DNA of 64,000 nucleotides from JBAYST01 sp034932745 (lineage in GTDB: Bacteria > Bacillota_I > Bacilli_A > RFN20 > CAG-826), in NCBI GenBank assembly GCA_034932745.1, contig JAYFOJ010000002.1, positions 124,001 through 188,000 on the forward strand, given 5' to 3'. This document shows, piece after piece, positions 8,752-16,811 of the stretch. Below the pieces are notes generated by a model that ran no database searches, was not told where the DNA came from, and saw nothing but the letters and a program-made list of their open reading frames with translations. A program made the translations under genes and the position numbers. The first letter of the stretch is position 1, and the number at the start of each line of letters is the position of its first letter.

Positions 8752-9604
8752 TATTCTCCTTTCCGAATACATATTTGTCTAACTGGTAGACGCGTGATAT
8801 TTCGTGTTTCGCATATTTCTTCACGCTCGGATAGGCATGCGACATCACGAAGGAGTTCTCATTGAATTTCATGAACATTGAAATATCATTACCGCTATCT
8901 CCGACGACATATACATTTTCAGGAGAAGCATGGAGATAATCAATATAGGTCTCTATTGAATTTGCTTTGTTGCACCCACTAGGAGTGAGTTCAATAGCGA
9001 TTCCAGCCCAGGAAGCTTCAATATCAGGGTACTTCTCTCTTAGGCGTTTATTGATTTCTTTACTAATTTTATTCTTTTTACGGCGAACACCAAAGAAAAT
9101 CTTTGCGCCATATACTTCACCATCTTTTACTTCTTTATCAAAAATGTCGTTGTCGTAGACAAAGTCTTCGCGGTAAAAGCCGAAATAAAAACGATACCAT
9201 TTCCCATAAAAACTCATAATCATTCTATTGACATCGCGATTGCTACAAATCAAGACTGGATATTTAGCGCTAGAGACAAGAAAGCCAAGCGGATTATAAT
9301 CACGAGCAACATCATCTAAAATGACTTTAAGTTTTTCATTGTCGATAAACTTATGCTGAATCAATTCTCCTTCGACTGATATTTTGCAACCTGTCGAAGC
9401 GATATAATCGACTGGTCTTTCAATTTCTTTAATGACCTTTTTTACAAATGGTTCAGATCTAGAAGTTACTAAAACGACCCTATTTCCAGCGTCGATAAAT
9501 TTACGTAAAAAAGCAATGTTTTTCTTGCTGACATATTTCTTGTGTTGCTTGGGATAAAAAAGTGTCCCGTCTAAATCACATGCTATTATTTTCGGTTTTG
9601 TCAT
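8741..9604 (-). CDS. Cof-type HAD-superfamily phosphatase
   Basis: The product is 287 residues from the ATG at 9604. Motif I is ACDLDGTLFYP near the N-terminus. VLVTSRS supplies motif II, a Lys lies in the following cap region, and VYVVGDSGNDISMF is motif III/IV. These mark a class-IIB (Cof) HAD phosphatase acting on sugar phosphates or cofactors; the substrate is unknown. An upstream in-frame ATG exists at 9610, but it falls 1 base after a GATAAT -10 box. The ATG at 9604 is 7 bases past it and fits a leaderless start. It is the first gene of a three-gene operon. Confidence 0.85.
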   Translation of the reverse strand: MTKPKIIACDLDGTLFYPKQHKKYVSKKNIAFLRKFIDAGNRVVLVTSRSEPFVKKVIKEIERPVDYIASTGCKISVEGELIQHKFIDNEKLKVILDDVARDYNPLGFLVSSAKYPVLICSNRDVNRMIMSFYGKWYRFYFGFYREDFVYDNDIFDKEVKDGEVYGAKIFFGVRRKKNKISKEINKRLREKYPDIEASWAGIAIELTPSGCNKANSIETYIDYLHASPENVYVVGDSGNDISMFMKFNENSFVMSHAYPSVKKYAKHEISRVYQLDKYVFGKENNDE

Positions 9605-9611
9605 AGACATG

Positions 9612-9639
9612 ATTATCGCATAATCGAAAGCATTTTGAA
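9612..9639 (-). promoter_or_regulatory. Promoter of the HAD phosphatase operon, start-codon-proximal
   Basis: TTCAAA (9634-9639), a 16-base spacer and GATAAT (9612-9617). The -10 box ends 7 bases before the ATG at 9604, where transcription would begin, and no Shine-Dalgarno is present. Confidence 0.45.
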
Positions 9640-9658
9640 AAGTTTTAATTACATTAAA

Positions 9659-12298
9659 TCATTCAATAGATTTCAAAGACTCGACCATCGCTACTTTTCT
9701 TGTCTTATTTGCAACCCAAATATTAACGATTAAAGCTGTGCCAATCGTAATCAAAAATGAAATGACATATGTAAGTGGGTAAACCGTGTATAAGAATTCC
9801 ACTAGAGGGGTTATATTAACCATTAGAACAAGTATCTCCATTGGCATTCCTAAAAGTAGACCAAAAGCTACACCTATTATTGTTAAAAACATGATTTCTA
9901 AAACTAGAGTTCTTGCAATTTCAGTTCTATTAAATCCAAGAACCTTTAAAGTTGCAATATCTCTAATTCGTTCTTTGTAATTTAGAAGCGCTAAATTATA
10001 CAAGACGACGACCGCTAACAAAATGGCGAATATTTTAACCGTCAAAGTCATAAGTGAGATCGAGCTTATATAACGATTGACCAATTCGATATTCTCTGAT
10101 CTTAATCTAATCGCGGAAATGCCTTCCACATGGCTAAGATTTGTCTTTACTGTGTCTTCTCCAACACTCTTATCAATCGACAGGCAAACGTTTGTCTTTA
10201 TTTTAGATAATTCGCCGAATTGACTTATACTTCCGTCAATATATAGACCGTTTAAATAGAAACAATCCATTACGAAGCCGACTTCACCACTATAGTTCAT
10301 CCCTAAAGTAGAAAAACTAATTAAGTCTCCAACTTTACAGCCAATTTCTCTAGCAACCTTTGTGGTAACAATTATTTTCCCTTCGAACTTGTAATCATTA
10401 TCAAAGCGGAAATACTCCGATTCGTGCTCGACTACATAAGTAGATGTTTGAAATGATTTATTACCGTTTTTAACAGTAATAGGGAAAATTGAGAACTCTT
10501 CAGCTTTAGTTACACCAGACACACTCAATAATTCTTCTTTTTGTGATTGATTGTTCGAGTAATCACAAATGATATCGGCAGTATAGAAATTATTAAGATC
10601 GTGCTCTACACCATGATTCAAAGTATCATCGATACCAAATCCACAGACTAAAAGAGCAGTGCAGCCCATAACTCCGATAATAACCATTATTGATTTTGCG
10701 ATATTGATTCTTATGTTTCGAAACGCCATATGAATAGAAAGAGCGCGTCCGCTTCTTTTCTTTTCTAAATCACGTTCTTTAGCCTTTATCATTTTAGGCA
10801 CTGCAGGGCGCATTGATTGAGAAGGAGTTAGATTAACTTCTTTTCTCACCACTAAATACGCCACTAGAGCGCTTATGCCTAGGCAAACAATAGTAGAAAG
10901 AATTGTTTCAAGCCATGAAATCGTGTAGTTCATTGCAGGCAAACTATATAAGATTGCATACTTTTGATTCATAACTCCGGGCAATATAAATGGTCCTAAA
11001 ATAACTCCGATAGCAATTCCGATTCCAACGACTATCATGATTAAGTTTAGATAATGCAAAGTGATTCTAGCTTTTGAAATTCCAAGAGCCTTCATCGTGC
11101 CGATTTGAATTCGATCTTTTAAAATGATTTGAGAAAGCGTGGTCAAAACGACAAGAATCGCAACCAAGAAGAAGACGATTGGAAAAATATACGCTAATTG
11201 TCTTGCTTGAACAATATCGCTTTGAACTGCAACGTTGCTCGGTAAATTATCAATACCGTTGCACATCAATAAATTATTTGACGTCTTATCTGTATAATAT
11301 TTATTAATCTTTTCAATCGATGCACCGGCATTAATACCATTTCCGACTTTTGAAATATATTGATTTACCTTGAACGAATTGCAGATATTATCGACTACAC
11401 TATCAAAAATATCGGTGGTGTTTAAGGCAATTCGCCAAAACAAATCTGCAGTATCTGTATATGCAAGTAATTGCGGTTTATCGTAATTAGATACCGATAG
11501 TTGTTTGATTCCATTAATTAGTAAATCGTAGTCTAAATAAAATGATGAAGCGTTAACAGCGGCAGACCTTACATTTTCTGGACATGTCATCGATCCTGTT
11601 ATTTTAAAATTAAATGGTAAATAATTGTCTGCAAAGACATTCTGCTTATCTGCTTTTAAACATGTCGCAAAAACATCCGCGGCTGTTTTTTGTCTTAAAA
11701 CATTCGCGACATCGGTAGGAATGTTAGGATTCGTTAAATAAGCCTCAGGTATGACTTTTATCGTTTTTAGAACATCTCTAAATGCAAAAAAAGAAATATT
11801 AACAGGAACAGATGCATAGTTTCCATTTTCATCTTTCCACGCTACGGATTCGCTTTGCGAAGAATTCGCATTATTCAACAATCTTTCATCGATAAGAAAG
11901 AAATCTGTTGTCGCTGTATTATCAGTAGTTGCAACTTTGTTAACGGTCGGTAGCTCTGAAGAAATAAGCGCTGTCGCATTGAAAGAATTAAGTTTCGACG
12001 AGATTGAATACCTAGTTTCGGTTTTTCCATCTACGCCAATAGCACTATTAATGTAATCTAAATCATTGGTATCTTCTTCGGTTACGGTCGTCCAAATATC
12101 AGCGACATTACCATCTTGATAGAGTTTGTTCACTCTACTTGCAAAAGATGCAGCGTTTGAAGTTAAACCAACATATAAGGTAACGGCAATTCCAGTTATT
12201 AGAATAACAGCGAGAAATTGTAGCCATGACTTAAATACGCTTCTTTTTAAAAGACGCGTCATTAAAACACTAGTTGTTTTTTTATCTTTTCTTACCAT
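9659..12298 (-). CDS. ABC transporter permease, FtsX/MacB type with large extracellular domain
   Basis: The 879-residue protein has a first helix at about 20-45 and an extracellular region of some 320 residues. A first FtsX core of three helices lies at about 370-490. A cytoplasmic linker leads to another helix near 535, a second extracellular domain, and a second FtsX core at about 745-870 that ends in the usual coupling region (RKVAMVESLKSIE). This duplicated layout is that of LolC/MacB-like type VII ABC exporters, which move lipids, peptides or act in mechanotransmission. It overlaps the ATPase gene by 7 bases and must pair with it. The substrate is unknown. Confidence 0.85.
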   Translation of the reverse strand: MVRKDKKTTSVLMTRLLKRSVFKSWLQFLAVILITGIAVTLYVGLTSNAASFASRVNKLYQDGNVADIWTTVTEEDTNDLDYINSAIGVDGKTETRYSISSKLNSFNATALISSELPTVNKVATTDNTATTDFFLIDERLLNNANSSQSESVAWKDENGNYASVPVNISFFAFRDVLKTIKVIPEAYLTNPNIPTDVANVLRQKTAADVFATCLKADKQNVFADNYLPFNFKITGSMTCPENVRSAAVNASSFYLDYDLLINGIKQLSVSNYDKPQLLAYTDTADLFWRIALNTTDIFDSVVDNICNSFKVNQYISKVGNGINAGASIEKINKYYTDKTSNNLLMCNGIDNLPSNVAVQSDIVQARQLAYIFPIVFFLVAILVVLTTLSQIILKDRIQIGTMKALGISKARITLHYLNLIMIVVGIGIAIGVILGPFILPGVMNQKYAILYSLPAMNYTISWLETILSTIVCLGISALVAYLVVRKEVNLTPSQSMRPAVPKMIKAKERDLEKKRSGRALSIHMAFRNIRINIAKSIMVIIGVMGCTALLVCGFGIDDTLNHGVEHDLNNFYTADIICDYSNNQSQKEELLSVSGVTKAEEFSIFPITVKNGNKSFQTSTYVVEHESEYFRFDNDYKFEGKIIVTTKVAREIGCKVGDLISFSTLGMNYSGEVGFVMDCFYLNGLYIDGSISQFGELSKIKTNVCLSIDKSVGEDTVKTNLSHVEGISAIRLRSENIELVNRYISSISLMTLTVKIFAILLAVVVLYNLALLNYKERIRDIATLKVLGFNRTEIARTLVLEIMFLTIIGVAFGLLLGMPMEILVLMVNITPLVEFLYTVYPLTYVISFLITIGTALIVNIWVANKTRKVAMVESLKSIE

Positions 12299-12996
12299 TT
12301 TATTTCTTCTGGATCCGTTGGATTTTCGTTGATAATATCTTTAACTATCTTGCCATCCGCAATTCCGATTACGCGATCTGCGACATCAGCTATCTTGGAA
12401 TTGTGCGTCACTATAACAACTGTCTTATTAAAATTTTTAGACACTTCTTTCAGAAGTTTGATTATTTTACCGCCAGTTTTAGAATCTAGGGCACCAGTTG
12501 GTTCATCGCAAAGAAGGAGCGTTGGGTTTTTAACTATGGCTCTAGCGATTGCTACTCTTTGTTGTTCACCACCAGATAGTTGAGATGGAAAGTTGTTCTC
12601 TCTTCCTTCAAGACCGACTTCGGATAAAATATCTTTGCTTTTGAAAGCGGCGTCACTCAAACTTTCGGCTAACATTACATTCTCTAACGCTGTAAGATTT
12701 GGCATTAAATTATAAAATTGAAATACAAATCCGATTTCGGATCTTCTAAAATTGCCGAGTTTTTTATCAGAAAGATTGGATATTTCTTTGTCATTTACAT
12801 AAAACTCGCCAGTACTAGCGCTATCCATTCCTCCGATGATATTTAATAGAGTTGATTTACCAGCACCACTAGGTCCAAGAATAACGACGAATTGACCGGC
12901 CTTTATCGAAAAGGTCACATTATCGAGTGCGATAACTTGTGAACTTTCATCATTTCCGTATACTTTCGATATTTTATCGAATACTACTTGATCCAT
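12292..12996 (-). CDS. ABC transporter ATP-binding protein, MacB/LolD type
   Basis: The 234 residues contain Walker A GPSGAGKST (about residue 40), the Q-loop FVFQFYNLMPNL, signature LSGGEQQRVAI, Walker B LLLCDEPTGALD and the switch His in VIVTHN. The DEPTGALDS form is typical of MacB/LolD/FtsE-type ATPases. An AGAGGGAC Shine-Dalgarno precedes the ATG. With the overlapping FtsX permease downstream it forms a two-component exporter. A TAGAAT -10 candidate lies about 30 bases upstream. Confidence 0.93.
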   Translation of the reverse strand: MDQVVFDKISKVYGNDESSQVIALDNVTFSIKAGQFVVILGPSGAGKSTLLNIIGGMDSASTGEFYVNDKEISNLSDKKLGNFRRSEIGFVFQFYNLMPNLTALENVMLAESLSDAAFKSKDILSEVGLEGRENNFPSQLSGGEQQRVAIARAIVKNPTLLLCDEPTGALDSKTGGKIIKLLKEVSKNFNKTVVIVTHNSKIADVADRVIGIADGKIVKDIINENPTDPEEIKW

Positions 12997-13045
12997 ACTA
13001 GTCCCTCTATTTTCCTAGTCTATTCTAACTCTTAATATAAAAAGC

Positions 13046-13072
13046 AAAAAGAAAAAGAGGACCGAAGTCCTC
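13046..13072 (-). terminator. Terminator of hpf with UUCG loop
   Basis: On the minus strand GAGGAC-TTCG-GTCCTC forms a six-pair stem with the very stable UUCG tetraloop, followed by TTTTTCTTTTT. Confidence 0.85.
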
Positions 13073-13090
13073 CTGTTCTTATAAAATTCT

Positions 13091-13654
13091 TTATTTTATA
13101 TCGTTCTCGGCTTGGATTACTCCATAGCCTCCATCATTTCTTACATATACGACAGAGACACGGTCATCATCTTCATCTAAGTACAAGAAGAAGCTATGTC
13201 CTAAGGCATCCATTCTTGTTATTGCCTCATCAATAGACATTGGCGTGAGATAATAAGATTTTGCTCTTACGACAACATCGTCTTTTTTCTCGTCTTCTGC
13301 CTCGTCTTTGATTTCATCAAAAGCAATTGATTCCCCTAAAGAAATTTTGTTGTTGCTTCTGTCCATTCTGGTCTTTAGTTTTCTCATTTGACCTTCGAGT
13401 TTATCGATTGCTAAATCGACCGCTGCGTAGAGGTCTTGGTCTTCAACTTCCGCTCTTAACGTGATTGAAGTAATAAAAATGGTGATCTCGACTTTTGCAC
13501 CGACTTTTTGGCTCGAAACAACGGCCCGGCATGTCGTTTTGTCGTCGATCAAAAAGTATTTGTCCATGCGAGAAAGCTTTTTCTTAATCGCAGTTTCAAT
13601 ACCTTTCGTCACCGGAATGTTTTTGCCGATAATTTGGTATTTCATATTATTCAC
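13091..13654 (-). CDS. hpf: Long-form ribosome hibernation promoting factor
   Basis: The 187 residues comprise an N-terminal S30AE/YfiA domain (about 1-105: 'KYQIIGKNIPVTKGIETAIKKKLSRMDKYF' class, with the KVEITIFI core strand) and a C-terminal domain (about 125-185: VRAKSYYLTPMSIDEAITRM...LGHSFFLY) that mediates 100S ribosome dimerisation in long HPFs. It acts on the 30S subunit in stationary phase. A strong GGAAAGGAGTG lies 6 bases before the ATG. It is monocistronic, with its own terminator. The length matches long-form HPF (about 185-190). Confidence 0.93.
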   Translation of the reverse strand: MNNMKYQIIGKNIPVTKGIETAIKKKLSRMDKYFLIDDKTTCRAVVSSQKVGAKVEITIFITSITLRAEVEDQDLYAAVDLAIDKLEGQMRKLKTRMDRSNNKISLGESIAFDEIKDEAEDEKKDDVVVRAKSYYLTPMSIDEAITRMDALGHSFFLYLDEDDDRVSVVYVRNDGGYGVIQAENDIK

Positions 13655-13720
13655 TCCTTTCCAAATTATATTATCAAGAAGCCTAACTATATTATAACTG
13701 ATGGAATTGCTAACACATAC

Positions 13721-13750
13721 AAAAAAGCACCATAATTTTTGGTGCCTTTT
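13721..13750 (-). terminator. Terminator of metK
   Basis: On the minus strand GCACC and GGTGC pair around a nine-base AT loop and are followed by TTTTTT. It is 20 bases past the metK stop. Confidence 0.8.
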
Positions 13751-13769
13751 TCTAGCTAATTTAGTTGAT

Positions 13770-14930
13770 TTATATCAGTTTTTTGATTTCTTCAACTTTA
13801 TCGAGTTTTTCCCATGGTAGTTCGACGTCAGGTCTGCCGAAATGTCCATAGTTAGAGATATCTGAGTATTTAAAGGATGGTTTTGTTAAAGCAAAATTCT
13901 TGATAATCATTCCAGGACGGCAATCAAAGACCTTTTCAATTACCTTTAAAATTGTTTGGTCTGAGTAATGCGCTGTATGGAATGTTTTAATGCTAATACT
14001 AATCGGCTCTGCCATACCTATTCCATAGGAAAGTTGCACTTCAAGACGGTCCGCTATTCCTGCAGCCACTAAGTTTTTAGCAATATATCTCGCCATATAA
14101 GTCGCTGAACGATCGACTTTGCTTGGATCTTTACCAGAGAACGATCCACCACCGTGTTCGGCGGCTCCTCCATAAGTATCAACGATGATTTTTCGACCAG
14201 TTAAACCAGTGTCGCCTTCTGGACCACCGATAACAAATCTTCCAGTTGGATTAATATAATATTTAAAATCTGTGTTTAAGCCAAATGATTGAGCAACTTT
14301 AATCATTATTTCTTCATGAATATACTTTTTGAATCTTTCGAGATCGACATCAGGGTTGTGCGAACAAGACATTAAGATGGTATCAATTTTGATGTTGTTA
14401 GCGTCGGTATAGTCGATGGTAACTTGAGATTTCATATCAGGTCTAGCACCCTTGAATTTGCCCTCTTTACGTAAATTAGAAGCCACTCTAACTAGTTTGT
14501 GCGCAATAGAAATTGGTAAAGGCATATAACCTTCGGTTTCTTTTGTTGCATAGCCAAACATGATGCCTTGATCTCCAGCCCCTTGATGTTCTGGACTATC
14601 TTTTTTAATTCCCATTGAAATATCTGGCGATTGTTCTTTCACCATATTGATAATTTTCACTGTGTGGTAATCCGTTCCTAACTCTGGAATTGAATACCCA
14701 ATATCTTTTAAAACGTTTTTAACTATTTTGTCGTAATCGATTTTTGCCTTAGTAGTAATTTCGCCACCGATTACTATTGTGTTTCCAGTTGCGAAAACTT
14801 CGCACGCAACGCGTGAATCAGAATCATTAGATAATGCAGCATCTAGAATTGAATCAGCGATTTTATCGCAAAGTTTATCAGGATGGCCTTCCGCTACCGA
14901 TTCGCTCGTAAATAAGATTTTGTTTTCCAT
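13770..14930 (-). CDS. metK: S-adenosylmethionine synthetase
   Basis: This 386-residue enzyme makes S-adenosylmethionine from methionine and ATP. Visible motifs are SVAEGHPDKLCDKIADS at the N-terminus, the ATP-binding GAGDQGIMFGYA near residue 117 and the P-loop-like GGGSFSGKDPSKVDRS near 258. The length is normal for MetK. A GGGGGA Shine-Dalgarno lies just before the ATG. Upstream on the same strand is a SAM riboswitch with a terminator, so expression should fall when SAM is plentiful. It is monocistronic, with its own terminator. Confidence 0.97.
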   Translation of the reverse strand: MENKILFTSESVAEGHPDKLCDKIADSILDAALSNDSDSRVACEVFATGNTIVIGGEITTKAKIDYDKIVKNVLKDIGYSIPELGTDYHTVKIINMVKEQSPDISMGIKKDSPEHQGAGDQGIMFGYATKETEGYMPLPISIAHKLVRVASNLRKEGKFKGARPDMKSQVTIDYTDANNIKIDTILMSCSHNPDVDLERFKKYIHEEIMIKVAQSFGLNTDFKYYINPTGRFVIGGPEGDTGLTGRKIIVDTYGGAAEHGGGSFSGKDPSKVDRSATYMARYIAKNLVAAGIADRLEVQLSYGIGMAEPISISIKTFHTAHYSDQTILKVIEKVFDCRPGMIIKNFALTKPSFKYSDISNYGHFGRPDVELPWEKLDKVEEIKKLI

Positions 14931-14946
14931 TAATTATCCCCCTTAA

Positions 14947-15096
14947 TTAATAAAAGCCTTCCCACTTAGGGAAAGCTTACATGTGCTTTCTTCGTCATCG
15001 TTCAGAGAGTGGGTCTCTGCTTGGGAGAGCACTTACTTGTTTCCAAGAGTTGCTACCGCATTTTCACATCCCATATAATGCAGTTCTTGATGAACT
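14947..15096 (-). promoter_or_regulatory. SAM riboswitch (S-box-like) with transcription terminator upstream of metK
   Basis: Read on the minus strand, the aptamer (14990-15096) has the S-box order of conserved blocks. These are ATCAAGAA after the P1 strand, GGTAGCAAC after the P2 hairpin, AGTGCT..CCC, then the P4 stem CAGAGA/TCTCTG and GAACGATGACGAAG closing P1. The terminator (14947-14977) pairs AGCTTTCCC with GGGAAGGCT and ends in TTTTATT. The position before metK matches the known role of SAM-binding riboswitches. P1 is short (5 clear pairs) and several consensus positions differ from textbook SAM-I, so it may be a divergent member of the SAM clan. Confidence 0.87.
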
Positions 15097-15102
15097 ATAT
15101 GT

Positions 15103-15131
15103 AGTTTACGTTAGTAATTTATTTAAATCAA
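15103..15131 (-). promoter_or_regulatory. Candidate promoter for the metK riboswitch transcript
   Basis: TTGATT (15126-15131), a 17-base spacer and TAAACT (15103-15108), ending just before the aptamer. It overlaps the last codons of the TSCPD gene. Both boxes match 4 of 6 positions. Confidence 0.4.
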
Positions 15132-15391
15132 TAAATATCCTTTATAGATTTTAAAGCCTGTGCAATTTGATCAGGACAAGATGTATTGCCAGTTCTAGAA
15201 CCATGACATTTTATACCATCTAATTTTTCAATTGCGGTTTTGATATTCATGCCTTTTAAAAGAATACAAATCCCTCGTAAATTGCCTTGGCAACCTCCGA
15301 TTACCTCGATATCTTTTATGATTCCATTTTCGTGCTCAATTCTTATTTCTCTCGAACACGTGTTTTCTGGATGAAAAATAATCTTTGGCAT
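15128..15391 (-). CDS. TSCPD-domain protein
   Basis: The product is 87 residues from the ATG at 15391, which shares its A with the TAA stop of pduL (TAATG), a clear translational-coupling start. A longer frame to 15427 exists but runs through the pduL end. The protein carries cysteines at NTCS, GGCQGN, and the diagnostic C-terminal GNTSCPDQIAQAL (TSCPD). Stand-alone TSCPD proteins are uncharacterised; the same domain ends B12-dependent ribonucleotide reductases. Metal binding by the cysteines is plausible. Function unknown. Confidence 0.83.
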   Translation of the reverse strand: MPKIIFHPENTCSREIRIEHENGIIKDIEVIGGCQGNLRGICILLKGMNIKTAIEKLDGIKCHGSRTGNTSCPDQIAQALKSIKDIY

Positions 15392-15963
15392 TATTTTATA
15401 ATCGTTCCATAAACAACGCCTGAACATCCAGCGGCATTGCTTTCATCGGTGTCGATATGCATCGCTAAAGAAAAATCGTTTCTCACTCTCACGACAACAT
15501 CTTTAAAGATTAAAGATCTATCTTGCGTTTCGATTTCAACTTTAACAATTTCACCATTCTTGACTTTTAATTCCTCGGCATCTTTTTCCGTCATATGAAT
15601 GTGGCGCTTAGCAATGATTAATCCTTCTTTTAATTCTAATTCACCCATTGGGCCAACTAGTTTAATTGGACCAGAATTAGCAACATCACCAGACTCGCGA
15701 ATAGGCGCAACCGCACCTAAAGTTCTTGCATCTGTTAATGACACTTCGACTTGAGCCTGTTTTCTAAAAGGTCCAAGAATAGAAACGCCAGCAATTGTTT
15801 TTTTAGGACCGACTATGTCGAGTCTTGTGTTTGAAACAAATTGTCCTGGTTGAGATAATGGAGCGCGCGATGTCAATGTAGCATCTTTACCACATAATAT
15901 CTTAAGTTGCTCTTCATTAAGATGAATGTGGCGTGCGCTTGTTTCGACTAATATTTTTTTCAT
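15391..15963 (-). CDS. pduL: PduL-type phosphotransacylase
   Basis: The 190 residues hold the two PduL repeats. SARHIHL near residue 10 and AKRHIHMTEKDAEEL near 118 provide the histidines that bind zinc in this family, and SRAPLSQPGQF and MHIDTDESNAAG are also characteristic. PduL swaps phosphate and CoA on short acyl groups (acetyl-CoA/acetyl-P or propionyl-CoA/propionyl-P). There is no shell-protein gene nearby and no N-terminal encapsulation extension, so it is probably a cytosolic phosphotransacetylase. GCGAGGT precedes the ATG. It is coupled to the TSCPD gene. Confidence 0.92.
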   Translation of the reverse strand: MKKILVETSARHIHLNEEQLKILCGKDATLTSRAPLSQPGQFVSNTRLDIVGPKKTIAGVSILGPFRKQAQVEVSLTDARTLGAVAPIRESGDVANSGPIKLVGPMGELELKEGLIIAKRHIHMTEKDAEELKVKNGEIVKVEIETQDRSLIFKDVVVRVRNDFSLAMHIDTDESNAAGCSGVVYGTIIK

Positions 15964-16000
15964 ATTAAACCTCGCTTAACGTTAGTTATTGTAGCAAATC

Positions 16001-16020
16001 AATAATGATATTTCATTATT
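16001..16020. repeat. Perfect 8-4-8 palindrome in the pduL/gtrA-like divergent region
   Basis: AATAATGA-TATT-TCATTATT, centred between the divergent pduL and GtrA-like genes and just upstream of a TGCTACAAT extended -10 for pduL. It may be an operator; the AT-rich context makes chance possible. Confidence 0.4.
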
Positions 16021-16080
16021 TAAAGAATAAAATATAACCAAAATTCCGATTGAACTTGGTTAGACTATTGAAAATGTGTT

Positions 16081-16086
16081 TATAAT
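16081..16086 (+). promoter_or_regulatory. -10 box of the GtrA-like gene, start-codon-proximal
   Basis: TATAAT ends 6 bases before the ATG at 16093 and no Shine-Dalgarno is present, so transcription would begin at about the start codon. No good -35 was found at 16-18 bases. Confidence 0.45.
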
Positions 16087-16092
16087 TTAAAG

Positions 16093-16623
16093 ATGAATAT
16101 TGTCGATAAAAAGAAAAACAAGTGGCTCGAATTATTAAGGTTTGCGGCTTGCGGTTTAGTTTCAGCATTGATTGATTACATCATTTGTCAACTAATCGTT
16201 TTGGCTTTTTCTAACACAGGAATTGATAAATTTGTCATCACCGCCATTTCAACTGCCACCGGCTTCATCGTTAGCGTTATTGTCAACTATCTAATATCGA
16301 CATTCTGGGTCTATCAAAATGTCAAAGATGAGAAAGCCGCAAAAACACCAAAATTCATTTTATTCTTTATTTTATTATCGATCGGCGCCTTGATTCTATC
16401 GGTCGGCGCGATGGAAATATGCAACCTTCTTACCGAGGCAATTTGGCATTTTAATGTCGTCGACGCTTCGATAATGGAATTAATTAAAAACTTTGGTTGG
16501 GGTTTCTTAAAAGAACAAGTTTTCTGGGCCTATATCGTTAGCTTCGGTATTAAAACTCTTGTTGGATTGGTATTTAATTATTTCACAAGAAAATATATAT
16601 TGTATAAGGCTCCAAAGGAGTAG
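16093..16623 (+). CDS. GtrA-like four-helix membrane protein
   Basis: The 176 residues have four predicted membrane helices and the GtrA signature layout: LLRFAACGLVSALIDYIICQL at the first helix, then TGFIVSVIVNYLIST.WVY, and the C-terminal GLVFNYFTRKYILYK. GtrA-like proteins are thought to help move polyprenyl-linked sugars across the membrane or assist glycosyltransferases. No glycosyltransferase gene is adjacent. It is alone on the plus strand, between pduL and tRNA-Leu. The family call is firm; the role is inferred. Confidence 0.85.
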   Translation: MNIVDKKKNKWLELLRFAACGLVSALIDYIICQLIVLAFSNTGIDKFVITAISTATGFIVSVIVNYLISTFWVYQNVKDEKAAKTPKFILFFILLSIGALILSVGAMEICNLLTEAIWHFNVVDASIMELIKNFGWGFLKEQVFWAYIVSFGIKTLVGLVFNYFTRKYILYKAPKE

Positions 16624-16638
16624 TACCTTAAAGAATTC

Positions 16639-16666
16639 TTGATATTCTTTGCGGTTTTGTTAAAAT
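16639..16666 (+). promoter_or_regulatory. Promoter of tRNA-Leu(GAG)
   Basis: TTGATA (16639-16644), a 16-base spacer and TAAAAT (16661-16666). The -10 box ends 10 bases before the mature tRNA 5' end. Confidence 0.6.
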
Positions 16667-16676
16667 AACAAAGCAT

Positions 16677-16761
16677 GCACGTGTGGCGGAATTGGTAGAC
16701 GCGTACGTTTGAGGGGCGTATTGGGCAACCAGTGTGAGTTCGATTCTCATCTCGTGCACCA
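16677..16761 (+). tRNA. tRNA-Leu (anticodon GAG)
   Basis: This is an 85-nt class II tRNA with a variable arm and encoded CCA. The anticodon stem TACGT/GCGTA closes the loop TTGAGGG, which gives GAG. The acceptor stem has one T-T mismatch at pair 6-67. Confidence 0.95.
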
Positions 16762-16765
16762 TTAA

Positions 16766-16797
16766 AAAACTATCCACTGAAGGATAGTTTTTTTGTT
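16766..16797. terminator. Bidirectional terminator between tRNA-Leu and the PTS-IIC-like gene
   Basis: AACTATCC pairs with GGATAGTT, with T-runs on both strands (TTTTTTT on plus, TTTTTT on minus). It serves the tRNA and the convergent permease gene. Confidence 0.85.
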
Positions 16798-16811
16798 GTT
16801 TAAATCTTAAA

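Noticed and set aside
15128..15427. Upstream start of the TSCPD gene at 15427
   Set aside because: It lies inside pduL without an RBS; the TAATG coupling start at 15391 gives the normal family N-terminus.
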